Of a stretch of 51,020 nt of DNA, positions 8,783 through 16,047 are shown piece by piece. The notes under the pieces were generated by a model, which worked only from the letters and a program-made list of their open reading frames with translations, was not told the DNA's origin and made no database searches. The translations under genes and the position numbers were made by a program. Source of the stretch: JBCBJX01 sp038522735 (GTDB lineage Bacteria > Pseudomonadota > Alphaproteobacteria > Caulobacterales > Parvularculaceae); assembly GCA_038522735.1 (NCBI GenBank), contig JBCBJX010000012.1, forward strand, positions 1-51,020, written 5' to 3'. Positions within the stretch are counted from its first letter, which is position 1; each line of letters starts with the position of its first letter.

Positions 8783-9446
8783 AGCGCTCCAGTACATGGC
8801 TGGACGACTTCTCTGCTCCGTAAACAGAGAAAGCTCGCAGTTCACATTCGCTGCCGTGTGGTTTTCTCCTTTAGCTGATGAGATGCGAACCCTAATAGGT
8901 TGTTCGGAAAGGCGCTCGGGCCTCGCAATTGGTCTCTCGATATTCACTCATCAGTAGCGAAAATCACCCAAGGACAGAAGCAGTCTAGGACCGACTTTTT
9001 GGTGAGGGTTGGAAAAGCAGCCTGAATCGGGCGAGAAAACCTGACAATCAGGGTCGCAATTTATACTTTCTCTCGTCGTAAAGCACGAGCCCCTCGCTGT
9101 TTCAGCTCAAGAACTACTCGTAAACCCTCAATTTCGGAAAAAAACTGCAGAAAAACGTAGATCTGGCAGGACTGTATATTGCATTCTAGGTTGGGAGCAC
9201 GCGGAAGCGTCACGCATTTACAAAACGCACGCATGCCTGGAACGCGTTCGCTTGCGACTGCTTACGCCGCCACTCAGTCTACAGATTAAATTGTCTCTGG
9301 CGCGCGGCGGTATAGGCCTTTGATATCATGGCGCTACTCGGCCTGAGGCGCGGTATTTGGGCGGGAACTCCATGGACTTGGCCATCTTTTCGGCGCGTTC
9401 TGTGGGGAGTGTCTCTGAATCAGGAAGGTTGGTTCGGTTTGGCGCA
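8783..9446. other. Non-coding, relatively AT-rich stretch after the protease gene
   Basis: No convincing gene is seen here. Base composition is distinctly more AT-rich than the flanks around 8810-9300, suggesting relic or acquired DNA. A small hairpin (TTCTCTG 8809-8815 with CAGAGAA 8825-8831) follows the protease stop but has no U-tract. The stretch carries one copy of a 23-nt repeat (9250-9272). Confidence 0.6.
9250..9272. repeat. 23-nt dispersed direct repeat, copy A
   Basis: GCTTGCGACTGCTTACGCCG plus three more bases is identical to 33885-33907. On the minus strand both copies can be read as WRRKQSQA, in a frame that may be a remnant of mobile-element coding sequence. Copy A sits about 175 nt beyond the 3' end of a recombinase remnant. 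Confidence 0.8.
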
Positions 9447-9736
9447 TCAGGCGTGCTGCAGAAGTCGCCTCTGTTCGTTCCTGTCGAGCGGGAGATCGTC
9501 GCTCAGGAGCTTTGCGGGCGTCGGCCCGTGAGACGGACTTTCCGTGAGCAGGCGATGCTGGATGTCGGGCGCCAGCAGGGCGAGGCGCACGAGTTTTTGA
9601 TGGTATCGGTTATCAACGATGGCGCTGGTCGGCGGCCCGGCCGACCGGCGCTCTCCCAGGGGAGGAGCCCGCGGGCCTGACGAAGCGTCCGCACGATCTT
9701 CGGGTCTCGCCCCAAGTTCGCCGGGTCTCGTTTCAC
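9447..9736 (-). pseudogene. Remnant of a serine site-specific recombinase, C-terminal part
   Basis: On the minus strand one frame reads LVRLALLAPDIQHRLL and later LPLDRNEQRRLL, the conserved C-terminal signature of large alphaproteobacterial serine recombinases (an AxLAPDI helix, then an LPLxWxEQRRxLG ending). The preceding conserved piece (DPKIVRTLRQA, near 9700) is in a different frame, so at least one frameshift separates them. Nothing resembling the catalytic N-terminal resolvase domain was found upstream, and fabI begins its 3' end at 9974. This is therefore a truncated, frameshifted relic of an integrated element. Identification rests on short motifs recalled from the family. Confidence 0.6.
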
Positions 9737-9973
9737 GGCGACGCGTCCGGTGTCGATGCGGAAGGGCGACGGGAGGATGGGAGCGCTGTATGGGCTCGTC
9801 GCTAACGGCGACGGGGTCGGCCCATGCGTTCGGGCCGATCCGCACCGACGGTCCGCAGAGGGATCGACCTCTCCACAGCGATCGCCTCGCCCTCGAAGAT
9901 CACCGGGCGAACGACTTCGAGGTCGTCGGCGTCGACAATGCGCGTTGCAGCCAGTCGGTCGATTAAGCAACGC

Positions 9974-10735
9974 CTACGACATAACATTGTAGCCGCAGTC
10001 GACGTAGTGGACGCCGCCGGTGATCGCAGCGGCGCGATCGCTTGCGAGGAACGCCGCAAGAGCCCCTGCGTCGCCGATGGTCGCAAGATTCTTTTTGGGG
10101 GAGCGGGCGGCCGCCTCGTCGAGGAGTCTGTCGAAGTATGCGATGCCCGAGGCGGCGCGCGTGGCGATCGGACCGGGAGAGATTGCGTTCACACGGATGT
10201 TCCGGGCGCCAAGGTCATGAGCGAGATAGCGGACGGAAGATTCAAGCGCTGCCTTGACCGGTCCCATGACGTTGTAATTGTCGACCACTTTCTCCGCGCC
10301 GTAGTAGCTCACGGTAAGGAGCGAACCGCCGTTGCTCATAAGCTCGGCGGCGCGGCGGGCGAGACGAATGAAGGAGTGGCAGGAAATGTCCATCGCCATG
10401 AGGAAGCCGTCTCGCGAGCATTCCGAGACGGGCGCGTGGAGATCGTCCTTGGGGCAGTATGCGACTGAATGAACGAGAAAATCGAGACCGCCCCAGTTTT
10501 CGGCGATCCACGAAAAAACCGTGTCCGATGTCGCCTCGTCGGTCACGTCGAGAGGTAGAAACCCCTCCGCATTCACCCGTTCCGCCGTCGGCTCGGCGTA
10601 GGGCTTCGCCTTGTCGTTCAGATAGGTGAGGGCGAGCCGCGCGCCGTCAGCCGCCATTTCCTGAGCGCAGCCGGCGGCGATCGAATGATCGTTTGCGACC
10701 CCGATGACGAGGCCTCTCTTGCCGTTGAGCAGCAT
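9974..10735 (-). CDS. fabI: Enoyl-[acyl-carrier-protein] reductase (NADH), FabI type
   Basis: A 253-aa short-chain dehydrogenase-fold enzyme that reduces trans-2-enoyl-ACP in the last step of each fatty-acid elongation cycle. The N-terminal nucleotide motif is GVANDHSIAAGCAQ. The FabI-type catalytic Tyr-(X)6-Lys is present in YNVMGPVK, and INAISPGPIATRAASGI is the substrate-loop region. Length is normal for FabI (about 260). The start at 10735 is the first Met matching the FabI N-terminus (MLLNGKRGLVIGV). It is the last gene of the ExbB-ExbD-ExbD-TonB run, 35 nt after tonB. FabI copies accompany phaC/pta/ackA clusters in many Alphaproteobacteria; this is probably a second FabI rather than the sole housekeeping one. 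Confidence 0.93.
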   Translation of the reverse strand: MLLNGKRGLVIGVANDHSIAAGCAQEMAADGARLALTYLNDKAKPYAEPTAERVNAEGFLPLDVTDEATSDTVFSWIAENWGGLDFLVHSVAYCPKDDLHAPVSECSRDGFLMAMDISCHSFIRLARRAAELMSNGGSLLTVSYYGAEKVVDNYNVMGPVKAALESSVRYLAHDLGARNIRVNAISPGPIATRAASGIAYFDRLLDEAAARSPKKNLATIGDAGALAAFLASDRAAAITGGVHYVDCGYNVMS

Positions 10736-10770
10736 GCCTGTTCTCCCTCGCTCGTCCGCCGCTGTCTCGC

Positions 10771-11940
10771 CTACCGAGCGAGGCGCGTCCAGAGATCCGC
10801 AAACGCCTCGCAATAGCTGTTTCCGGTCGTCGCATACGGCGCACAGGCCTGCGCGTATTCCTCGAAGCGCGCCGAGCCGCCGCCGCACACGGCGGAAAAG
10901 CCCTGCGCGCGGCTCTGGAATGCGCCCACCTCGGCGTCGAAGGCGGCGATCGCGTCCTCATACTGGGCCATGTCGCGGCGCAGTGATCGTGGGAGGTTTT
11001 CGCCGCGACGTTCATAGCGCGCGATCTGCCGCTCAAACTCTGCCACCTGAGCTTCAAGCTCCGCCCGGCGCGCGAGGATGGCGTCGCGTTCGACCGACAG
11101 CTCCGCTGCGCTCGCCGCGCAGCGGCTCATGTCCTCGGAGGAGAGGGTCGCTTGCGGTTGAGCTCCAGCGTTCGGATCGCCGTCGGTGGAGCGCCGCGGC
11201 GGCGGCGCGCCGCGCGCGCGGTCGCCCGAGGCGTACATTAGCTCAAAGCGGATGGTCAGGCGGTATGAGAGGGTCTCGTAGGGCGTGCCCTCTGGAAAGC
11301 GCGGCAGCCGGCGCACGCGGCGGACGGTGTCTTCGATCTCGCGGTCGAGGATTGGATAGCCCGTACGCCGCACATAAGACCAGTCGAGGATCCGGCCTTC
11401 GCGATTGACGACGATGATGATCTCCGCCTCGCCGGACATGCCGTTTCGGCGCGCCTCGGACGGGTAGCCGAGTTCGCCGATCACCGCGGCGCGCGCCTGC
11501 CGCAGCCATTCCTGGAGAGCCAGGTACTCTTCGAGCGTCAATGTGCCGCCGCCGGAGGAGCCGCCCAGCCACAGATCGGGCACCGACTGGGGCCGGATGT
11601 CCGGAAGGTCGGGAAGTTCTCGCGGTTTTGCGGGCGGTGCGGGCGGCGGGGAATCCGACGCGCGTTCCTCAAGCTTCGGCTCCGGCTCCTCGATCACCGG
11701 AGGCTGCTCGATCGGTTCGGGCGGCGCGATGATCGGGGCGAGGCGCACGCCCAGCGGAGGGCCTTCCTTGAGGCCGAGTTCAGCCTCCGAGTCGGGCGCG
11801 GGCTTCGGTAAAAACGGCAAGGCCACGGCGAGGTGGATCACCAGGGCGATCACGCCGCCCCAGATCCACAGGCGCACGCTCGGCGCGCCGCGCGAGAGAT
11901 CGCCAAGGAGCGTATCGTGGAGATCGTCAGTCTTCGACAC
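10771..11940 (-). CDS. TonB-like energy transducer with an unusual C-terminal extension
   Basis: A 389-aa protein with a cytoplasmic N-terminus, one membrane segment (about 22-44) and a Pro/Glu-rich periplasmic spacer (about 60-115). A TonB C-terminal domain follows at about 150-225 (YPSEARRNGMSGEAEIIIVV, then FELMYA). It should couple the proton-motive force through the adjacent ExbB/ExbD to outer-membrane receptors. Normal TonB ends soon after this domain. Here about 150 more residues follow: a charged helical segment likely to be coiled coil (about 275-345) and a terminal stretch with four Cys. The extension has no obvious family and may bind the cell wall or a partner. It lies four nt after the second exbD and 35 nt before fabI, clearly in one operon. 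Confidence 0.85.
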   Translation of the reverse strand: MSKTDDLHDTLLGDLSRGAPSVRLWIWGGVIALVIHLAVALPFLPKPAPDSEAELGLKEGPPLGVRLAPIIAPPEPIEQPPVIEEPEPKLEERASDSPPPAPPAKPRELPDLPDIRPQSVPDLWLGGSSGGGTLTLEEYLALQEWLRQARAAVIGELGYPSEARRNGMSGEAEIIIVVNREGRILDWSYVRRTGYPILDREIEDTVRRVRRLPRFPEGTPYETLSYRLTIRFELMYASGDRARGAPPPRRSTDGDPNAGAQPQATLSSEDMSRCAASAAELSVERDAILARRAELEAQVAEFERQIARYERRGENLPRSLRRDMAQYEDAIAAFDAEVGAFQSRAQGFSAVCGGGSARFEEYAQACAPYATTGNSYCEAFADLWTRLAR

Positions 11941-11943
11941 GAT

Positions 11944-12348
11944 TTACGAGCCGCCCACGGTGATAAGCACGAGGTACTGGGCGCCCGCTTCGCGCAGCAG
12001 CTCCATGACCTCGATGACCCGAGCCGCCTCGGCGTTTGCGTCGGCCTTGAGCTGGATCGAGCTTTCCGGTCGCGCGGCGAACCAGACCGTCGCTGTGCGG
12101 AGGAGTTCGGGATCGTTTGACACGACGCGGTCCTGGAAGGCGACTGAGCCGTCTTCATCGATCAGGATGACTACGTCCTCCTCCGAGCCCGCCTCGTCGC
12201 TCGCCGAGACGGGCGGCGCCACGTCGAGGGCGGGCGGGCGATCGATGGACCCAGCGAGCATGAAGAAGACGAGGAGGATGAACACCACGTCGATGAGCGG
12301 CGTGATGTTGACGAGGTCGCGGCGCTTGCGCGGTTCGACGATCTTCAT
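11944..12348 (-). CDS. exbD: ExbD/TolR biopolymer transport protein (second copy)
   Basis: A 134-aa inner-membrane protein: short cytoplasmic tail, one TM helix containing the essential Asp (PLIDVVFILLVFFM, about residues 16-29) and a periplasmic domain to the C-terminus. With ExbB it forms the proton-driven motor that energises TonB. Length and layout are normal. It overlaps the first exbD by ATGA (12345-12348), and the tonB start is four nt downstream. Its TM-coding stretch shares a 36-nt identical segment with the first exbD, while the periplasmic domains differ markedly. Confidence 0.93.
   Translation of the reverse strand: MKIVEPRKRRDLVNITPLIDVVFILLVFFMLAGSIDRPPALDVAPPVSASDEAGSEEDVVILIDEDGSVAFQDRVVSNDPELLRTATVWFAARPESSIQLKADANAEAARVIEVMELLREAGAQYLVLITVGGS
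12259..12294. repeat. 36-nt identical segment shared by the two exbD genes, copy 1
   Basis: Identical to 12675-12710. It encodes the Asp-containing TM core (IDVVFILLVFFM) in both ExbD proteins, using the same codons. The flanking sequence diverges. Confidence 0.9.
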
Positions 12349-12764
12349 GACCCGTCTCCCGCCGTTTCCTCGGTCGATCCGGAGAACGACACCGCCCTCG
12401 CACCGGCCGCGCGCGCCTCGTCGAAAATGGCGATCGCCTCCTGCAGCTTCACGCCAGGCGCCGGGCGCACAAGAAAGGCGCGGCCCGGATCGATCGCCAC
12501 GACGTCCGCGATGCGGTCGCGCAGAGCGGCGCGCGCGATCGGCTGGGAATCAAAGGTGAGCGATCCGTCTTCGGCGATCGCGATGACGATGGCGCCTTCG
12601 CTCGTCTGCTTCACCTCCGTCTCGCGCGGAGTTTCTATGCGGATGAGGCGGTAACTCGCGAAATTGGTCGCGATCATGAAGAAGACGAGGAGGATGAACA
12701 CCACGTCGATCAGCGGTGTTATATTGAGGATGTCGGCCGCCTCTCGCGAGCGCCTGATCTTCAT
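12345..12764 (-). CDS. exbD: ExbD/TolR biopolymer transport protein (first copy)
   Basis: A 139-aa ExbD-family protein with the TM/Asp core TPLIDVVFILLVFFMIATNF at about residues 16-35 and a periplasmic domain (about 40-139). It lies 45 nt after exbB and overlaps the next exbD by four nt. Tandem divergent ExbD proteins occur in some TonB systems, where a hetero-pair may serve one motor. The differing periplasmic domains suggest different contacts with TonB or the cell wall. Confidence 0.93.
   Translation of the reverse strand: MKIRRSREAADILNITPLIDVVFILLVFFMIATNFASYRLIRIETPRETEVKQTSEGAIVIAIAEDGSLTFDSQPIARAALRDRIADVVAIDPGRAFLVRPAPGVKLQEAIAIFDEARAAGARAVSFSGSTEETAGDGS
12675..12710. repeat. 36-nt identical segment shared by the two exbD genes, copy 2
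   Basis: Identical to 12259-12294. See that entry for the encoded TM core. Confidence 0.9.
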
Positions 12765-12809
12765 CGTGCAAGCCCTCCCTGCCGAAGCCTTCGAAAGCGG
12801 CGGACGCGC

Positions 12810-14051
12810 TTACGCGTCGTCGCTATCGTCTGTATAAAGATCGGCGGTGAAGACGCGCGTCGCTGCGTTCTCCATGTGCTGACCCGCGACGTCCACGGCC
12901 CGCTGGAGCCAGGCGAAGAAAGCGGCTGAAGGTATGGCGACCGAGAGCCCCGCGGCCGTCGTGAGGAGCGCTTCCCAGATACCGCCGGAGAGGATCGCCG
13001 GATCGACGCGGTCGCCGGCGCTCTGGAGCTGCTGGAAGGCTTCGATCATACCGAGCACTGTTCCAAGGAGGCCGAGAAGCGGGCTCGAGGTGGCGATCAC
13101 CGAAAGGAGCGGGAGGCCCCGCTCAAGGCCGTCCAGCTTTACGCGCGCGACGCGCTCCACCTCCTCGCGAACCTGGCCCTCGTCGAGGCCGAGGACGCGG
13201 CCGCGAAGCGCGGCTTCCATAACCCGGGCGATGACCCCGCGGCGTCCCGCGACCATTGAAAGCGCGCCGTCTGCGTCGCCCGCCTGAATCTTGCGCGCGG
13301 CCTTCTCGATAAAGCCGGCGTCGCCCACGCGCGCGCTTTGGAACTGCAGGAGCTTCACGCAGATGATGGCGAGGCTGACGACCGAGAGGCCTATCAGGAT
13401 CAGAATGATCGGACCGCCCGATTCCACGAGGTCGGCGACGGGCTGCGCTCGCCCCCAATCGCGCGCAGCGGGTTCTTCAGTCGCGCCGGTCTCCTCGGCC
13501 GGGACAGACTCTGATGCTGGCTCTAGGGTGAAAGAGAATTCCTGAGCGCGTTCGCCCGACGGCGCGTCGGCCGGAAAACGCCAGTCCGGCAGCGCGGCGA
13601 GAACGACCTCTTCGAAGACGCCTTCCGGCTGGGCGGACAGGATCTCGATCTCAGTCGGGACGCCGTCTGCGTCGATTGCAAAGCGCGCCGTCACCGCGCC
13701 TTCGACGCCGCACTGGGCGGCGAGCGGCGGATAGTCCGGTGTCACGGCCGTGCTCGCGGCGGCGGGTTCGTCCTCGCCGACGGCGCGCGAGGTCACGGTG
13801 GGAACGGTCTCGGCGGCGGGATCCGTCGGCGCTTCCCCAGTTTCAGCCTCGGCCGCATCGACCTCTGTAGGAGAGACGTCCTGATCAGGGGCGACGTCCG
13901 CTTCGCCTGCAGCGAAAAGTTCCGCAAAGGGCGCACAAGGATCGGCCGCGATCTCTTCCGCGGCGTCCTGCCATGAGAGCGCGGCTCCCCCGCCCGGCGT
14001 CCACGCAAGAACAAGCGCCGCTGACGCGACCGAAATCCGTTTGATGTCCAT
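12810..14051 (-). CDS. exbB: ExbB/TolQ proton-channel protein fused to an N-terminal TonB_C-like domain
   Basis: A 413-aa protein, roughly twice the usual ExbB length. The C-terminal half (about 205-400) is MotA/TolQ/ExbB: TM1 (GPIILILIGLSVVSLAIICV), a cytoplasmic domain, then TM2/TM3 with SPLLGLLGTVLGMIEAFQQL and TTAAGLSVAIPSAAFF. The N-terminal half has a signal-peptide-like start, an acidic Ala/Glu/Thr-rich linker and, at about 104-178, a fold resembling a TonB C-terminal domain (YPPLAAQ, then GAVTARFAIDADGVPTEI and LPDWRFP). If exported, that domain is periplasmic, placed before TM1. ATG 14051 is preferred because GGGGG lies about 8 nt upstream; a GTG one codon earlier (14054) is also possible. 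It heads the exbB-exbD-exbD-tonB-fabI operon. Confidence 0.88.
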   Translation of the reverse strand: MDIKRISVASAALVLAWTPGGGAALSWQDAAEEIAADPCAPFAELFAAGEADVAPDQDVSPTEVDAAEAETGEAPTDPAAETVPTVTSRAVGEDEPAAASTAVTPDYPPLAAQCGVEGAVTARFAIDADGVPTEIEILSAQPEGVFEEVVLAALPDWRFPADAPSGERAQEFSFTLEPASESVPAEETGATEEPAARDWGRAQPVADLVESGGPIILILIGLSVVSLAIICVKLLQFQSARVGDAGFIEKAARKIQAGDADGALSMVAGRRGVIARVMEAALRGRVLGLDEGQVREEVERVARVKLDGLERGLPLLSVIATSSPLLGLLGTVLGMIEAFQQLQSAGDRVDPAILSGGIWEALLTTAAGLSVAIPSAAFFAWLQRAVDVAGQHMENAATRVFTADLYTDDSDDA

Positions 14052-14090
14052 CACTCCACCCCCGGGAGGCGCTGCAGATACAAGCGCGTG

Positions 14091-14123
14091 AAAACGAGCG
14101 GCCCCTTTGTGCCGCTCTTTTTT
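14091..14123. terminator. Rho-independent terminator, probably bidirectional
   Basis: GAGCGGC (14096-14102) pairs with GCCGCTC (14111-14117) around an 8-nt loop. Six T follow on the plus strand and GTTTTC on the minus strand. It lies between the 3' end of phaC (14230) and the start of exbB (14051), so it probably ends phaC transcription and isolates the exbB promoter, which must lie between about 14055 and 14090 or overlap the stem. Confidence 0.75.
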
Positions 14124-14229
14124 GTCAGCTTGATTTCAGTTCCCTCGAAAGCGCCCACGCCCCGACGCCACAATAATCTACTGCGGCGAGGAGACGTTGA
14201 TTGAGGTCAAACGGCTCATCCGCGCCCTA

Positions 14230-16047
14230 TCAACGTTGCATCACATATGCGCCGGGCGCGTCCGGAAGCCGGGCGTTTTTTCGCAGGAGATTGCCGGGAA
14301 TATCAGCGCGTTTCGGCGTCGCCGCGGGTTTTTCGCCGCTAGACTTTGCGGCAAGCCAGTCGAACCATGTGGTCCACCAAGATCCGTCGCGGGCTTCGGC
14401 GCGCTCAAGCCAGATATCGGGGCTCAGATACCGCTCGCAATCCTGTTTCGTGAGGACCTTGTGGCGGCGGCGCGGGTGGCCGGGGTCGGAGATGACGCCG
14501 GCGTTGTGGCCGCCGTTGGTGAGCGCGAAGGTCACCTCCACGTCCGCGAACAGGTGGATCTTGAAGACCGAGCGCCATGGCGCAACGTGGTCTTTCTCCG
14601 TGCCCAGGGCGAAGATGGGGGCCCGGATGTCGGAGATCGCCACCGGTTCGTCGTCCACGATGAAACGGCCTTGCGTAAAATCATTATTTAGGAAGAGGCG
14701 ACGCAGATACTCCGAGTGCATCTGCTTCGGCATTCGGGTCGAATCCGCGTTCCAGACCATGAGATCGAATTCCTTTTCGGTTTCGCCGAAAAGATAGGCG
14801 CGCTGGCGCCGGCGATACATGAGGTCGCGCGAGCGCAGCACGGCGAAGGCGCCCGCCATCTGCTCCGCCCCGAGATAGCCCTTTGCGTCCATGGAGGCTT
14901 CAAGCCAGCCGAGCTGGTCCTCGTCTACGAAAAGGGCGAGTTCGCCGGCATCGCGAAAATCCGTCTGGGCGGCGAGAAGGGTGAGAGAGGCGAGGCGGTC
15001 CGACCCGTCTCGGCCGAGATCGGCCGCCGCGATAGAGAGGAGCGTTCCACCGAGGCAGTAGCCGACGCCATGCACCCTGCGATCAGGAAGGATCGCCTCG
15101 ATCGCATCAAGGGCGGCGAGGACGCCGAGCTTGCGGTAATCGTCGAAGCCGAGATCCGCTTCCTCCTTACCCGGATTGCACCAGGAAATGCAGAACACCG
15201 TGAAACCCTGATCGACAAGGTGCCGGATCAGGGAGTTGTGCGGCTGCAGATCGAGAATGTAGAATTTCATGATCCACGCCGGCGTGATGAGGATTGGTTC
15301 TGCGCGAACCGTCTTGGTCGATGGCGTGTACTGAATGAGCTCGATGAGGCGGTTTCGGTAGACGACCTTTCCCTCGCTCGCGGCGATGGTCTCGCCGACG
15401 CGGTAGGTTGACGTGTCGCGCCGCCGGGCGATTTCCGGCGCACCGAGGGCGGTGACGTCCGACCACATGTTTATCCATCCGCGCAGGAGGTTCGCGCCGT
15501 TCTCGTCGGCGGTCCGCTTCAGGGCTTCCGCGTTCGAGAACAAGAAGTTCTCCGGCCGGAACGGCTCCGCCGCGCTTTTGGCGGCGAAGCGGACCATCTC
15601 GCGATGCTTCGCGGAGACGCCCGGCGTGCGATCGACGGCGGCGTCCACCCAGGCGCCGTAGGCGTCATGCAGGCCGGCGAGGGCTTTGAGGCCGACGGCG
15701 TAGGGCCCGAAGGCCCCGTTCTCCGCGTGGTCTGCGTCCTGACCTGCGACGGCGGCGCGCGCGACGTTTGAGGTGCGTTCGACTGCGTCCGTCGCGATAT
15801 CGAGCTGAGCGCCGGGCGCAAGGGCGAGGTGGGCCGCCCAGTCGTAGAGCGCGACTGCGAAGGCGAGGGCCGAAGCGCCGCCTGTGCGCGTAGCAAGCGT
15901 GGTCATTACAAGGTCGTCGAGAAGCTCCGTCATGGGACGGTCCGGTCGATCGACGCGAGCGGGCCGGTCTTCATGGACGGGCCTGTCTTTTGGGGCGAAT
16001 TCGCTCGATTCGGCGTGGATTTTGGTGCTGGGACCTGCGTCCGTCAT
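14230..16047 (-). CDS. phaC: Class I poly(3-hydroxyalkanoate) synthase
   Basis: A 605-aa PhaC that polymerises (R)-3-hydroxyacyl-CoA into intracellular polyester granules with release of CoA. The lipase-like box is GYCLGG, with nucleophile Cys331. Asp486 (in TEKDHVAPW) and His514 (in NGGHNAG) complete the triad. The N-terminal PhaC_N domain and the sole-subunit size fit class I; no PhaE or PhaR partner is next to it. The first 40 residues are charged, rich in Asp/Arg/Pro (DRP repeats), and may be dispensable. The start overlaps the stop of the upstream ATPase by ATGA. The product fits with the neighbouring MaoC-Pta, AckA and FabI genes; no phaA, phaB or phasin gene is in the window. Confidence 0.95.
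   Translation of the reverse strand: MTDAGPSTKIHAESSEFAPKDRPVHEDRPARVDRPDRPMTELLDDLVMTTLATRTGGASALAFAVALYDWAAHLALAPGAQLDIATDAVERTSNVARAAVAGQDADHAENGAFGPYAVGLKALAGLHDAYGAWVDAAVDRTPGVSAKHREMVRFAAKSAAEPFRPENFLFSNAEALKRTADENGANLLRGWINMWSDVTALGAPEIARRRDTSTYRVGETIAASEGKVVYRNRLIELIQYTPSTKTVRAEPILITPAWIMKFYILDLQPHNSLIRHLVDQGFTVFCISWCNPGKEEADLGFDDYRKLGVLAALDAIEAILPDRRVHGVGYCLGGTLLSIAAADLGRDGSDRLASLTLLAAQTDFRDAGELALFVDEDQLGWLEASMDAKGYLGAEQMAGAFAVLRSRDLMYRRRQRAYLFGETEKEFDLMVWNADSTRMPKQMHSEYLRRLFLNNDFTQGRFIVDDEPVAISDIRAPIFALGTEKDHVAPWRSVFKIHLFADVEVTFALTNGGHNAGVISDPGHPRRRHKVLTKQDCERYLSPDIWLERAEARDGSWWTTWFDWLAAKSSGEKPAATPKRADIPGNLLRKNARLPDAPGAYVMQR

Noticed and set aside
11161..11172. Twelve-base match of AGCTCCAGCGTT to the start of the left-edge inverted repeat
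   Set aside because: Too short and inside a coding sequence; likely chance.
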